From Sipunculus nudus (taxonomy: Eukaryota; Annelida; Sipuncula; Golfingiida; Sipunculidae): a DNA stretch of 64,000 bases. The notes below the pieces were generated by a model. That model did not search any database. It saw only the letters and a list, made by a program, of their open reading frames with translations, and was not told the origin of the DNA. The stretch's first letter is position 1. Each line of letters begins with the position of its first letter. The stretch lies in the NCBI GenBank assembly GCA_026874595.1, contig CM049306.1, forward strand, positions 23,049,019 to 23,113,018. Direction: 5' to 3'. Positions 37,401-49,013 of the stretch are shown here, in pieces. A program made the position numbers and the translations under genes.

Positions 37401-40400
37401 ACAATATTACAGAGGATTAAACAGACATCATATAAAGTAATGGATCAAAGAAGGCAGACACAGTACACTGAATTTAGTTTATACTGACCTCTGATCCATT
37501 GGCACTCTATATCACAGGCATACATTGTCAATGAAACAAGCATTCCATGTCACATTGTGATGTTTCAAATGCTAAGAAATTACAGTCAAACCTTGCCTAA
37601 TGACCCCCTCTGTTTAGCGACCACCTCAAAACCTCAACCAATTCCTCCAAATCAGAAATTCATTTTTTGCTCTTTATATCAGACTTCACTTTGAGACAAC
37701 ATCCTCAAAAATGCAACCCCTTTATCAAAGTCCTATTGGTGGTTGTAATTTAGAGGTTTCACTGTAATTGATAATATATGCTGTATATACATATGCTGTA
37801 TCAAAGCTTTGAAACTCAGATAATCATTATTGCATGTTATGATTTAGCTGTTTAAATACCACTGAACAAACATATATTTCTAACAATGCAAGCATATAAA
37901 TATCTACAATCATACACATCACATTATTTTTTCTTGGGTGGAGGTGTGGGGTTTCAGAGGCCTACTCACCATGGATGCAACCTGGCTGGTGCTCTGGATG
38001 CCACGGCAACGCAGCATGCTCCATGCTGGCTGTAAGAAACAGTAAAATAAGAATAAATTTACATTGAAATAACACGGATTAACCATTCAGGATTATTCAG
38101 TACTGTCTATATATACAAACAGATTCTGTAAAAATTAATACTGGTAATCCATTTAATCATTTAATCATTTAATACAGGGTACTGAATTGGAGCCACTATA
38201 GAACGCGGGCTTCGCTTCTATTGAGGAACATATAAATAAAATTGTCTCCTCTCATTCCCTATTTTAACTCCTACTTTTCCCTGTAGATGTCCCTACACTC
38301 AACTCTTCTAACATAAACAACTACTAAGCATCAGAAGTCGCCTGAATCGGGAATCGAACCTACGATCTCTAGACTAGGAGCCCTACACGCTACTAAGTGA
38401 GCCGTGAAGACAAGATACGAGCAGGAGCAAGTTTTGTTCATTTATATCTGCGATTGGAGAGGCATCTATCGTGAAAATGGGAAACCATTTACTATTTTAA
38501 CAGGAAAATTAAGCTTTAGGTGGGCGCTCCGCCCCCACACCCCCGTTCAGACGGGGAACCCAGGTTCCCCGAACCCCTCCTCCTCTAATATAATACACTC
38601 CAGCTATGAGCAAAATTAAATACCGGAATTCTGAGGAAAATGATATGTATCGGCCTTTTCCAGGAAACAATTTATTATGCGACACCCGTTGTACCGGCGG
38701 TAGGCTGAAGCCCGGTTTCTTTAGTTCTGCCACTGAGTTTCCTCTTAAACCTCATTTAAAAGTCTTAACACAATTCTTATCAATGCATGTGTGTTGGATC
38801 TTGTCCCTGATGATCTTACTGTATAATGTTATTTTCATTATGAAATATTACTTATATAGGGGTTTAAAAATCTACAAAGCCCATGAAAGCATATTTATGA
38901 CTATAAGTAATCCTATTAGTATCCCCATAATCTTTATGAACAGACTAGACTAGTCGATTAATAATATACCAAGTATTACTGATTTACTTTTAAAAATGTG
39001 CGTTTAGTGGTATATACTTCCAAGTTCTAATTTATTTGAAGATCCCTTCACCATGTATTTATTGTATTCAATGTCTAAGAATTTAAACAAATCACCAGGC
39101 ATTCTCATTATTATGCTGAATAAGGTGTACTCTTTTAAAGCTATTCATGTTGGGTTTTTAAAAGTAAGTGGCTAAACAACCGGCAGGGTGCCGGCAGTTT
39201 GGTCCACAGGCTAAACAGCCGGCAGGGGAAACTGACCTTGCCAGAAGTCTACCCCACTGGCTAAACTGCCGGCAAATTAATGTATGCTCTATTAAGACTA
39301 TTTCAGTCTATTTCAGTGTTATAGTAATACTCTGTACTTTCCATTATCATTATTATTTGGACAATGAGTTGACAATATAGTGATGACTTACCAAATTATC
39401 TATTTCGCTGGTCTATATGTAATAAGTATGTTGAGAAATAATGAGTAGGTATTGAAAGTGATCATTTGTTATATTTACAGGGTACTTTTATGTAAATTTT
39501 CAAATAAAAATTGTAATATTTACAGGAGTTTATAGATTTTGTCATAAAAATATACCAGAAATGTGAATGTGTGTGCAGAGACTGTTTATAGTTTATACAC
39601 AAGTGTGCTTATGAGCAAACAAATAATTAGTGTGTGAAAACAAACTCAGGTTCTGTCAAATAAATGGCCAAAGGATCAGCTAATTACTTGATCAAAGGTA
39701 TAATCACACAATCTTACACCACACCCAATTAAAGTTGATAAGCCTAGCTAATGTGTTGTGAGATGATGTAAGAAATATCCACACCGAATAGCATTTCTTA
39801 AGAAAAGGCTATCAAAATATCTAATTTGGTAAGTCAGCACTATATTGTCAGCTCATTGTCAAAATGATAATGGAAAGTACAGAGAATCACACTGAAATAG
39901 AGCATGTACAATGTTACATTCATTTGCCAACAGTTCAGCCAGTGGGCTATAGACTCAAGGGCAAGGTCAGTATTTCCTGTCGGCTGTTTAGCCTGTGGAC
40001 TAAACTGCCGGCACCCTGCCGGCTGTTTAGCCACTTCCTTTTTAAAAAGATATATGATAATTTTAGGCTACTGTTTCTAACAAAAATATCATTTTGAATT
40101 TAAGAGATAGATTCAACAGAAATTTATTATTAAATTTTTTCTAAAAGAGTAAAGTTCTACCACATTAAAATAAAATAAATTTATTATTAAACTATTGTTC
40201 CAAATGAAAAAAAAGTTCTACCATCCACAGGCGCTTGAATCGCTATTTGTGTTGATATTGGCTTAAATCGTGTTCAATTTACCTTAACAACAATCCCCTA
40301 CCGTTCAATGAGCTGTAAACCATGTTATATCGCTTGCCGGTACTTGTTTATATAATAGATACACAAGGCCGGCATCCAAGTCTGCGGTGGGTTGGCGATA

Positions 40401-41279
40401 ATACAAGAAATCAATTCAAATTCCCGAATATTTCAAAGATTTTCGAGGGAAGAAACTTACAGTCGTTAAATGGCCAGTTCTCCTTTCTATAAAAGCATTA
40501 ATAATTCCAATACACACAGTGTACCACTTGTAATGAGCTCTTATTTGTAACTAGTCTGCATCCATTAAGCAGCTGTTACCCCAAACGAGGAAATCCCCAT
40601 TTATCTTGGTCAGCAGTAAGGATTCCCCCCTGGAACCTAACACCTGATTGGTTGATAACGATGGAAATAGTAATCTGGGTTAAATCTGTCTGCTCGTCGC
40701 TTAATGGATACTGACTCGTCCGCAGACTCGGATGCCGGCCTTGTGTATCTATTATATAAACAAGTACCGGCAAGCGATATAACATGGTTTACAGCTCATT
40801 GAATGTTAGGGGATTGTTGTTAAGGTAAATTGAAAACTATTTAAGCCAATATCAACACAAATAGCGATTCAAGCGCCTGTGTACCATCTAAATGTACCGA
40901 TTTCCGCGTCTTAGCATTTATTTAAACGAATTGTTGGCATCAGCACAATGACGACATATCTTGGAACAGAGGTAAGAAGGTGCCAGTGGTCGAGTGTCCA
41001 GTGTCCACAGGCCAAGCCGGCAATGACAGTTACCATGTGGCCACACTGTACACTGCTGACCAGGTTAAGTTCTTTCACTAAAGCCATGCCCTTGGGATAG
41101 CCCCTGTCATTTTCTTAAGTTACAGGCGGGTTTCATACATTTTAAATCTCAAAATGCTTAACCACCTTATTCAGCAAATGTCGAATACGTTTGTCACAGA
41201 TCTGTATTCAAGTCTGCTGAAAATATTCATTAAAACTCACTTGAGCGGCCTGTACAACACGCTTCAAGGTGTGTGCCAT
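31497..41279 (-). CDS. IDH3B: Isocitrate dehydrogenase [NAD] subunit beta
   Basis: Structural/regulatory subunit of the mitochondrial NAD-dependent isocitrate dehydrogenase of the TCA cycle (alpha2-beta-gamma). Coding exons are 41279-41241, 38029-37970, 35979-35831, 35497-35360, 34964-34832, 34292-34159, 33328-33226, 32780-32634, 32154-31999 and 31574-31497. All have GT-AG borders and consistent phases, giving 378 residues against about 385 in human. The first two exons encode a basic, Ser/Gln-rich mitochondrial presequence. Then come [106 protein letters not shown] and a [12 protein letters not shown]-terminus. [11 protein letters not shown], the CCMQLV stretch and [11 protein letters not shown] fit beta rather than alpha or gamma. 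Stop TAA at 31497-31499. Confidence 0.96.
33566..33982. repeat. 23-bp minisatellite in IDH3B intron 7
   Basis: About 18 tandem copies of a 23-bp unit with consensus close to CCTACAGCATGAGCCAGAGG plus AAT, with variants CTAT, CTTAC, ATTAGC and GAGGCAG. Copies show both point variation and local block repetition. It lies between coding exons 7 and 8. Confidence 0.92.
38150..38402 (-). mobile_element. tRNA-derived SINE in IDH3B intron 1
   Basis: On the minus strand a tRNA-like head starts near 38402 with an A-box-like region, and a consensus B box GGTTCGATTCCC lies at 38360-38349. A tRNA-unrelated body follows, containing CGCGTTCTATAG. It ends in a short 8-bp repeat tail (ATTAAATG units, 38150-38174). 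Internal pol III promoter, unrelated body and simple-repeat 3' tail are the architecture of tRNA-derived SINEs. The head does not fold into a convincing intact tRNA. It is in the same orientation as IDH3B. Confidence 0.7.
38403..39154. other. Unassigned intron sequence with CG-rich palindromic block
   Basis: Part of IDH3B intron 1. At about 38519-38580 lies a GC-rich block (GGGCGCTCCGCCCCC, then an inverted GGGGAACC / GGTTCCCC pair) typical of repeat sequence rather than coding. The rest is AT-rich, with no gene or element ends recognised. Confidence 0.35.
39164..40038. mobile_element. Foldback/MITE with GCCGGC iterations, 9-bp TSD
   Basis: 875-bp element with long inverted arms (about 39164-39405 and 39820-40038), starting GTAAGTGGCTAAAC and ending in the complement GTTTAGCCACTTCC. 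It is flanked by the direct repeat TTTTTAAAA (39155-39163 and 40039-40047). Each arm carries an iterated motif resembling GGCTAAACAGCCGGCAGG (three copies in the left arm at about 39170, 39208 and 39258). A 9-bp duplication with long arms and subterminal iterations resembles Mutator-like elements, but the flanking repeat is low complexity, so the class is uncertain. No coding content. Confidence 0.65.
40226..40881. mobile_element. MITE with 160-bp terminal inverted repeats
   Basis: 656-bp element beginning CACAGGCGCTTGAATCGC and ending in its complement. Arms 40226-40387 and 40722-40881 are nearly identical (a handful of mismatches). It is bounded by the 7-bp direct repeat TACCATC (40219-40225 and 40882-40888). 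The interior (about 330 bp) shows no coding. The same terminal motif forms the arms of the element split by the retrotransposon at 47050-55051, so this is a family. Superfamily not decided. It lies in IDH3B intron 1. Confidence 0.85.
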
Positions 41280-41300
41280 GTTGGGATCCCGTGACGTAAC
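41280..41300 (-). promoter_or_regulatory. IDH3B 5' flank with CRE-like site
   Basis: Immediately upstream of the IDH3B ATG, plus-strand TGACGTAA lies at 41292-41299, a CRE/ATF-like variant. No TATA box is evident near it. The transcription start is not visible and the role is inferred. Confidence 0.35.
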
Positions 41301-44300
41301 AATCATTTGGGAGCCCAAATCGAGGCCAGCAAACGATTCACTATTTTTGCACTGTTCTCTTTGACGTCTAATGATCGGCCATAATATTGCCGAGCGGTGT
41401 GATTTAAATTATTCACAAGGGGATTCCGAGGAAATCCCCTTCGTTCCCATGCCCACATGCCAATCGGTGTCATTTTGACTGATCCAGACGCATTGTAAGA
41501 TATTGATATTCCATCGGAGTGAGTGACTAAGCATCCGACAATATCGCCTGCGCAAACTGACAACCGCAGCCGACATTGCTGACACCGAGATTAAATAATA
41601 ATTTACATAATTTCCATATCATCCATTTATTTCATCCTTTAATTAGACCCAGTTGTGGCTCTGTATAGCCTAAATATAAACTAAAAGTACAAGACTGTTT
41701 CTAGATTTAGCATTAACTGTAGCAACTACTTAAAGCTAGCATGCCGTTCCTCGCTTAGTGAAAGCTCTACTAATCACCAAAACCCATGCTGAAAGTTCGA
41801 GTTTTAATTCTTTTAACTCGTCATATATCTTCACAGTACCGGGACATTTCCACTATCTGCAGTGCACATTTATATGCGGCGTATAGGTATTCAGGATAAC
41901 ATTACACACAAAATGGCGTAGGGGGAGACCGCTGGAGCTATAGGCTATATTTCCACTTAACTACAAACATATATTCTGACTCGGAGAATACTCACAACAG
42001 CGGAACAGAACAGAGCTCGAGACGCGGGTTATTTGCTTTTCGGGGATGCATTAGACTTGAAACATTTCGAGGCATTCAGTGCACTGAATAGTGTGTATAG
42101 GAACAGAGGTGTAATTTTCGAATATAAGTTTTTTAGGTATATACTGTCCGAATCTGCATGATATTAAACAGTCTAAAATAGTACTTTAAATTTCGTACAT
42201 TGAAGGATCCAATTATAACTAATATTTTGAAATATATGTTCATTAAGATTTTACAATATAAAAGAACAATTTGAGATGCTGAAAGGTCTGTCATTTACGT
42301 AATGTAGGCCTATTGGTGTAATATTATAAATGACATGTCTAAACAATATTAAAGTGTGTATGTAACTATATAGACTGCCTGCGATATCATGCAGTTAAAG
42401 TAGGCCTACTAGCTGTCACTTGCAGATTATCAGAGTCTGCGCAGCCAAAATTGGCAACAGCCTGTATATATATTTTATTAGTTCGGTGAAACATACAGGG
42501 AATATGCATGGCCATCTGCTAAAAATGATTTGATTGGGCCTAATTAGAATTTTTTTAGGCTCGTTGCCAGGAATTTCCAATAATGGACGAACGAATAAAC
42601 GAACAAATGGAAATTAATGATCGTGGGTGAATCCTCCCCTTCCTTTTATAGGCAAGACAAAGTACCTATAGCCTAAAACTACAGCAGTATGCATTTTTAG
42701 TTTCATACTATATAAAAAGTGAATTAGTCTGTATTATGTATTTTATATGTACATAAACTTCCCTTTTTAAAGCGTGTTTTGTCAGACTTATCTTCGATCA
42801 GTTCCCAGCATGCACCAATTAATTTTTTTTTTATTTCAACTGAACCTGAAGGAAAGCAAGTGCAGCCTCCACTGTACGGGGGAGTATGTACATGCACGTG
42901 CCCATGAGCGAAAGAAACTGTAACTGCACAGACGCAATATACTCTTTAATTTTCCTAATAGTTATATATTCTCCTTTTTTATAATTACGCTTATTTAATA
43001 TTTTGATAAGCATGCACTTGGCCGTTCGAAGGAAGCTGGAGATATTTCATCCAAAAGCACATCGTCTTCATCCATCTATATATAACCTTCACTGGATTTA
43101 TAAGGTATATTGGGCGACCCAGACGAACCACATGCATGGAATAGGCAGTACGGATTGGGTTCATTGATCTTTCATGTTTTTCCAAAGAGCATATTACACC
43201 TTAATGTTTAAGTCATTACACAAGTCATACGGGGAAATGCATGCACTGCAATGGCCATCCATCTTTTTGCACCGATCTCGTGGTAAACAACCGGGAATCT
43301 TAACATAAGTAAACGAGTGATGAATAAAACAAAATAATGTCACAAACCAAATTGTAAATTCATCTGTAATGTCATTTCCTATGTCGCGTGTATAAGTTGG
43401 CTATCGTCCAGTAATCCATGCACGCATGCGAGTCATGATTATATTCATGCGGCCATAAAATTAACACACATATTCAGGTATAGCGCCATTTCGTCGATCT
43501 GACATTACGACAAGAGTACAGGTATTCGAGGGCCAACTGAGTTGGGTTGTCACGAGGCTTATTGTGTACGTGCTTGCATGAAAACACAATTAAAATTAAA
43601 GCACCATGGACCGAGCATGCCTCCGCAAACATTCTAGCTATATAAGGCTACCATATCTGAAATATTACAAGGATCCTGGTCAAATTCGAAACGCGATACG
43701 GAAACACAGGAAATACTATATATTACCCAAAGCCGAGAGATATGTGTTTCATGAACGGTTCACTAACTCAAGAACACATGCAGGTCAGTCCTGCCGATCG
43801 ATATAGAGCAAAGTCTTCTATATAGCCCATTAGTTTCGAACGGATTTTTACACGTGTAGTTTTCCTGAATACAATTAAATGACGAGGGTATTATCTGCCT
43901 TATCTCGTAATGAAAAATCTTCCAAATATCAATATAATATGGTGACTTATATAGCCTCCAAATTTTATTATACCCCAATAGGTGTAACCCTCTAGAAATT
44001 ATTCACCAAATTCATAACAAAATTCATAACCTTTAAAGTAAAGTTGCTAATCAACCAAGACAAAATCCTAATATACCCTCTAATTCGAGATATGATAATG
44101 AGCAATTTAGTCAAACCTGTCTCAGTATTCATTGCACGATCAACGTAAATTAATTCCGAAAGTTTATTCACAACATGGCTATGATTTTGCCCAGTCACAC
44201 TGTTTAGTCGGTTTTATTTGATCCAAAAGCGCAAGGTATAGACGCGCATTGTGCAGATTCCTCTGGGTCGCGGCAGTATAACTGAAAGTACTGGAAATTT

Positions 44301-44998
44301 TAACAATTTCAGTTAAGTATTTCATTTATATAACTGTATATATGTATATGAGTAAAGTAAAAAAAAAAGTAGTGTTACTGAATGATTTTACACAAAACGG
44401 TTTTTATCAAAGTTAAATGCAGTAAATTGCTCTGTTTGGTTAACCATTTATAGGCCTGTATAAACTCCGGTTTAAGTCTACCAGTAATTCATTAGGCCTT
44501 TATGGTCACTTATACTTTAAAGCATAATTTCAGAAATATCTAAATATATATGGTGTTGCAGTTATATACACGAGGAATACACGAAGCCAATGTTGTTCAT
44601 TTCGTTTTGAGTTACAGCTCATCGCCCCGGCGAACGTTTGAACAGGCCACAGGCTCAGAGTGTAAGCACTTCAAATGTTGACCATAATCAGATAAGATCC
44701 ATTTTATTAACACGGTATCCTCTCTTCAATATATATTTAGTATATACTACAAGTAATAACAAACCAGTTTATTTTATTATATTACTGATTTGACAATAAT
44801 TCATGTGAGTAAACTTTGCTTTACAGCAAGTGAATTTAATATTAATATGTTTGTAACGCTTTTGCTTTTCAGCGCCATCTATAATATTCAAAAATTTAAT
44901 TTATAAGTTAAAGATATCTATGTCTGTCTTTTCGATTAATGCTTTAATCATAATTTCAGTTCAACGCAGTGGAACTTTATGAATTCTCGTTGGCTATC
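41301..44998. other. Intergenic, no recognised gene
   Basis: Upstream of IDH3B. An AAAATGGCG (YY1-like) word occurs near 41913. The only open frame I would keep under review is 43606-43806 (reported separately). No transposon ends were defined. Confidence 0.4.
43606..43806 (+). CDS. Candidate small ORF, unrecognised
   Basis: 66-codon frame with a good start context (caccATGG, A at -3). The product is rich in Lys, Arg, Tyr and His (for example RNAIRKHRKYYI) with no signal peptide or membrane segment. A CATGCAG-GTCAGT splice-donor-like sequence falls near codon 60, so it could be a first coding exon rather than a complete ORF. No family resemblance was recognised. AT-rich DNA of this size yields such frames by chance, so I give it low weight. 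Confidence 0.15.
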   Translation: MDRACLRKHSSYIRLPYLKYYKDPGQIRNAIRKHRKYYILPKAERYVFHERFTNSRTHAGQSCRSI

Positions 44999-45003
44999 CA
45001 CTC

Positions 45004-45106
45004 AAATAAGAATAAGAATAAGAATAAGAATAAGAATAAGAATAAGAATAAGAATAAGAATAAGATAATATAATATAATATAATATAATATAATATAATA
45101 TAATAT
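45004..45106 (+). repeat. AATAAG and AATAT microsatellites
   Basis: About ten copies of the hexamer AATAAG (45004-45063), passing directly into a pentamer AATAT/TAATA array up to about 45106. Confidence 0.95.
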
Positions 45107-45539
45107 GAGAATATACAAAGGAATTATCCATTTTAATACCTTACTCAAATGTTATGTTACACTATAAATGAATTAAAGATGTCGCTGTGGTGTATTAGTG
45201 GTTCTACCATAATAAATAATGAAGACATTTTGCCCATTGACCAATACATAAATTTGAGTCTAAAGCAAAATCCAAAGATATTTTGGTTGAGCTGACTATT
45301 TTGAAAAGTAAAGCCCGTGAAATTGTGACTGTGCTTTTACACTCTTTGCCGAAAACACGTCATGCAATTTGTGTAGTTTGTAAACAAAGTTTGCCTGTAA
45401 CACACACACACACAAACACATAAATTATATAATTATATGTAATATATACATATAAATTATATGTAAATTTTAGTCATTTCGTGGAATGCCTGAAATCTGT
45501 AGGCATTTGCCTGTAACACAAACAATCACCATCACACAT

Positions 45540-45726
45540 GTACACACATGCACACACATATATATTTATATATATTTATATATATATAATTATTTATATA
45601 CAGGGGCGTCAATATTGGGGGGGGGGGGGGTTATATCCCCCCTCACTTTTTTGGCAAAGGGGGGGGGGGGGGTTCGAATACAGAAAATTGATAAATATAA
45701 TTATAGACTTTGTTTCCATTTATGAG

Positions 45727-45777
<51 letters not shown>

Positions 45778-45811
45778 CATACAGGTTTTTTATGTTGTGC
45801 GCAGTATATAG

Positions 45812-45856
<45 letters not shown>

Positions 45857-45860
45857 CCTC
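45540..45860 (+). repeat. Cluster of AT dinucleotide and poly-G tracts
   Basis: CA/TA-rich start, G13-type homopolymers at about 45617-45630 and 45659-45672, then (TA)n at about 45730-45771 and 45817-45853. Open frames here only reflect the dinucleotide repeat. The two G-runs flank a C6 run, giving a strong potential for non-B structure or assembly error. Confidence 0.9.
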
Positions 45861-47049
45861 AAGAATTTTTTTGGCTATGGTGTGCGCTGATTCATGCAGT
45901 CAGCAAGTATTTATGCATATATTATATATATAAACTGTTCGTTATGCACTCAGAAGTTTCAAGCTTGTCTGCAGGGAACGGGATTTACATGCATGTGCGT
46001 GTGTAAAGCTTTTGTCAAATTGCATAGATCCGAGATACCCGATGAAGCAAGTCGGCCCCAGCACAAATCGAAGCTAAACCTGCTGGTACTTGCAGTTCCT
46101 GTGCTCTGTGGTAAACGACAACACAAAGACGGGCTGTCAGGATGGCATGTCTTCTCGGCCGGAACGTAATCTCGATTTACAGGAAAACATGCGTCAGACA
46201 GGTAATTTAAAAGGTTTAATAAGCCAAGGTCATCCTGTGACCAATACGGAGCAAGGGTGTTCAGTTGATCTGCCTGCCAGTGTAACACCACGTCTTGTGT
46301 TTACGGTTACTGTAAGGTCAAAGTTCAAATTTAGCTGCTGCAATCCCGACCGTGTACAAGGATCGGCCACTGCAGGTGCAGGCTATTCAGCATGTGTACA
46401 CGTAGTCTCTCAGGGCACAGTCGCTTGAATCCTTATTTATGGCCTTTTTTGGCCATGAACAATTCAGATCTGAACAAAGAATCCGCGAAGTCCGTTTCTG
46501 GAAGCTTTGGTGGGATCAGTAATTTTATATTGGCGGTGTAGCCTGTTTTAGTCCAGACATTTAGGTATATCAGTGAAAATTTCAAAATTAGAATTTTTAC
46601 ATGAAATATATACTGTCAGTTTTGTCTTTATTTTTTGGCAGAATAATCCCCTCCAATAAGGTTCCAGCTGCTGTGCTCAAGGTATGGTCAGACCTGTTGG
46701 TTGGCATTGACTCCACGACCCGTATTTATATTATATATCCTATATAGTGCCTCTGTCAACATCAATATAAATACACTGTGGGAATGGTAGATCGAGTGCT
46801 GGGGTCATCGACTCGGAGTTCTGTGCACACCGGCCAGCCCTCGTTCACACACTTGATCTGTCCCTGTTCTCGTGTCCAGGACAAAGTCGCCGTACACTGT
46901 CCCCTACCTTAAAGGTGCCCATTCACCTACCTTTAAAAAGTATTTGAGTGATTTCTGGCTTCCTCTGTGTATATATATTAATACTAAGGGTAATTTTGGT
47001 TGTGAAAAGTTCTTATAAGGCCTTCGTGAAGGATATGATTTTGTTTATC
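45861..47049. other. No recognised gene
   Basis: Overlapping short open frames exist on both strands at 45.9-46.4 kb, but none shows a family signature, splice context or convincing start. The remainder is unassigned. Confidence 0.4.
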
Positions 47050-47211
47050 CGCAGACGCTTGAATTGCTATTAGTGTATATTTTGGTTAAATTTGTTACTT
47101 CTCTGGGTCATTTTCTTATAACTATTACTTATCTTACATATTCCTGGCGTTTTTCACACTATAATGTTAATCCCTTTATTATTTGCTTAAATCTTAAATA
47201 TTATGTAAATA

Positions 47212-48117
47212 TGATGTGCGATTGGGGAAAGTACTTGCACATGCATATAAGTCACTCTCACACCACAATATTAAAGAGAACTCCGTTCTGTAGAACTAAT
47301 CTTGTATTAATTAAATAACCATTTTCACAAGTTGCCAGTCCTGAAGCCTTCTGAATATAAAGACCTGAGTTCAAAATACTCCGCCGGTACTAACGTTGAC
47401 TATAATGCTGAATATATCTATAGCTCTCCCTCTCTCTAGACTCAATCTGCTGGGTTTATTTATAGCTAGTCCCCCAAAGATTGAGAACCTAAACGAAACA
47501 GCCATAACCTGAGGCTAAATTGTGTGCTATATGGTCTCGGTTTAGCAAAATCTGTGTTTCCGGTCATACCTTTAATCCCGAATAACTTATCTAAAGTATA
47601 TCTAATTTAAGTAAGAATAACTCTAACGTAACGGTGACTTTTTCTAGCCCATATCTTACTAGATGATAAAAAGTAGGCATTAATAGAATATTTAATAAAA
47701 CTAAATTAAGAGTAGAGAAAGTGGATATGATTCCATCGTGTTGTGCTTTGATCGTTAATTGCTTAAATGTAACATCACGTAATCCTTGCATAACCAACAT
47801 GAGTGTGGTCTACAGTTCTGGCTACCTAATGATATATAAATGAACCAGACTGGCTAAAAGACATTTAAACTAAAGGGACCTCAATTTTCCAAACTAACAC
47901 ACGCACTATATTCCTTTGTGTGTGAACTATATGCTTTAGTTGACCAGTACACCAGTGCAATTGGTTCAACAGCAAACCCCATACAGTACACAGCTCATAA
48001 GCAAAACGGTGACAGCCCGACCTGTCAGCCTGTCTGGGGCAAGCGACTAGAGTCTCCCCCTGAGGGTAAACGGTCACTGCTAACGCTTATACTACAGCGT
48101 GATTTTACACTATAACA
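47212..48117 (-). repeat. 3' LTR of the Gypsy element
   Basis: 906 bp, TG...CA ended on the plus strand (starts TGATGTGCG, ends CTATAACA). It pairs with 54003-54908. The small open frames inside are present in both LTRs and are not genes. Confidence 0.95.
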
Positions 48118-48120
48118 AAT

Positions 48121-48134
48121 ACCTTCCCTCCACT
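48121..48134 (-). promoter_or_regulatory. Polypurine tract
   Basis: On the minus strand AGTGGAGGGAAGGT lies three bases before the 3' LTR, the expected place for the plus-strand DNA primer. Confidence 0.75.
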
Positions 48135-49013
48135 GAAATTTGGTCCTCCAAATTGATAGCAATAATATAATACACGTATAATATAAATTCATAACATACC
48201 TCTAACTTAAGAAAAAATAATTACTGTCATATTATAAGATCATCCAAGTCTGTTTAACTGCTGGATAAGATTTCATGGTGTAACCGATTATCTATGCTCA
48301 CTCAGATGTGGCTGATGCGACATCAGTGGCACTCCATTCTAACAGCAAGCTGTATGCTTTAACCATTCTAAGAATATGCCTATTGCGGTCAACTGACGGC
48401 AGGCAAACCATGATAAACATGATAAAATCTCCCTATTATTTTCTTAAAAGGCGAAAGCTAATCTTATCCTCTCAATATACCGTGCTCAATTGTCAAGAGC
48501 TACTTATGCGCCCGAACGTAAAGTGCAACAGCAAGTCCACGGCTCGCGACACTAGCCTAGAGAAAGCGTTTAAACAGGTTTCTCTCTTCGGCCTCGTATT
48601 ATTATTAATCGTTGAGTATTCATTTCCCAAGTTACTCAAAAACTCCAAACTCTTAAATTTCGATTAATGCATAATCAGCTTTACTTTAGTGGCTCAGCTG
48701 TTCAGCTGACGGAAAGATGTTATATATTAGCGTACACCTTGAAATATTCTCCTGCCTATACAGTGATTTAACCTAAAAGTGAAAACACCTAAAAACATAT
48801 TTAAGAAAATTGTTTTAAATCACTGAAAACCTCAGCTTTAAACAAGAAGAAATGTAATTGAAAATACATATTTTATAAATCTAACATGCCTATATTCAAA
48901 TAATAAAAATAAATGTATATACTTCTTTAAGGCTTCATAGACTGAATAAACTTTACAAATAGTATACATGTCATCAAAAATATTTGGTCAGTTATAACAA
49001 TATCAGAGTCCCA
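48135..49013 (-). other. Non-coding 3' region of the Gypsy element
   Basis: About 880 bp between the last pol frame and the polypurine tract. There is no sense-strand frame of note. A 119-codon frame on the opposite strand (48308-48667) has no recognised family signature. Confidence 0.5.

Noticed and set aside
38340-38402. Possible tRNA gene on the minus strand
   Set aside because: It has a B box but no convincing full cloverleaf, and continues into a SINE body with a simple-repeat tail.
41303-41563. 86-codon minus-strand frame just upstream of IDH3B
   Set aside because: It ends before the IDH3B start and has no recognised features; more likely promoter or 5' UTR sequence.
45538-45855. 105-codon frame rich in Tyr and Ile
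   Set aside because: Translation of TA dinucleotide repeats and G homopolymers.
47591-47800. 69-codon minus-strand frame, repeated at 54355-54591
   Set aside because: Present in both places only because it lies in the LTR.
48308-48667. 119-codon plus-strand frame antisense to the Gypsy 3' region
   Set aside because: No family features. Antisense genes exist in some retroelements, but nothing here supports one.
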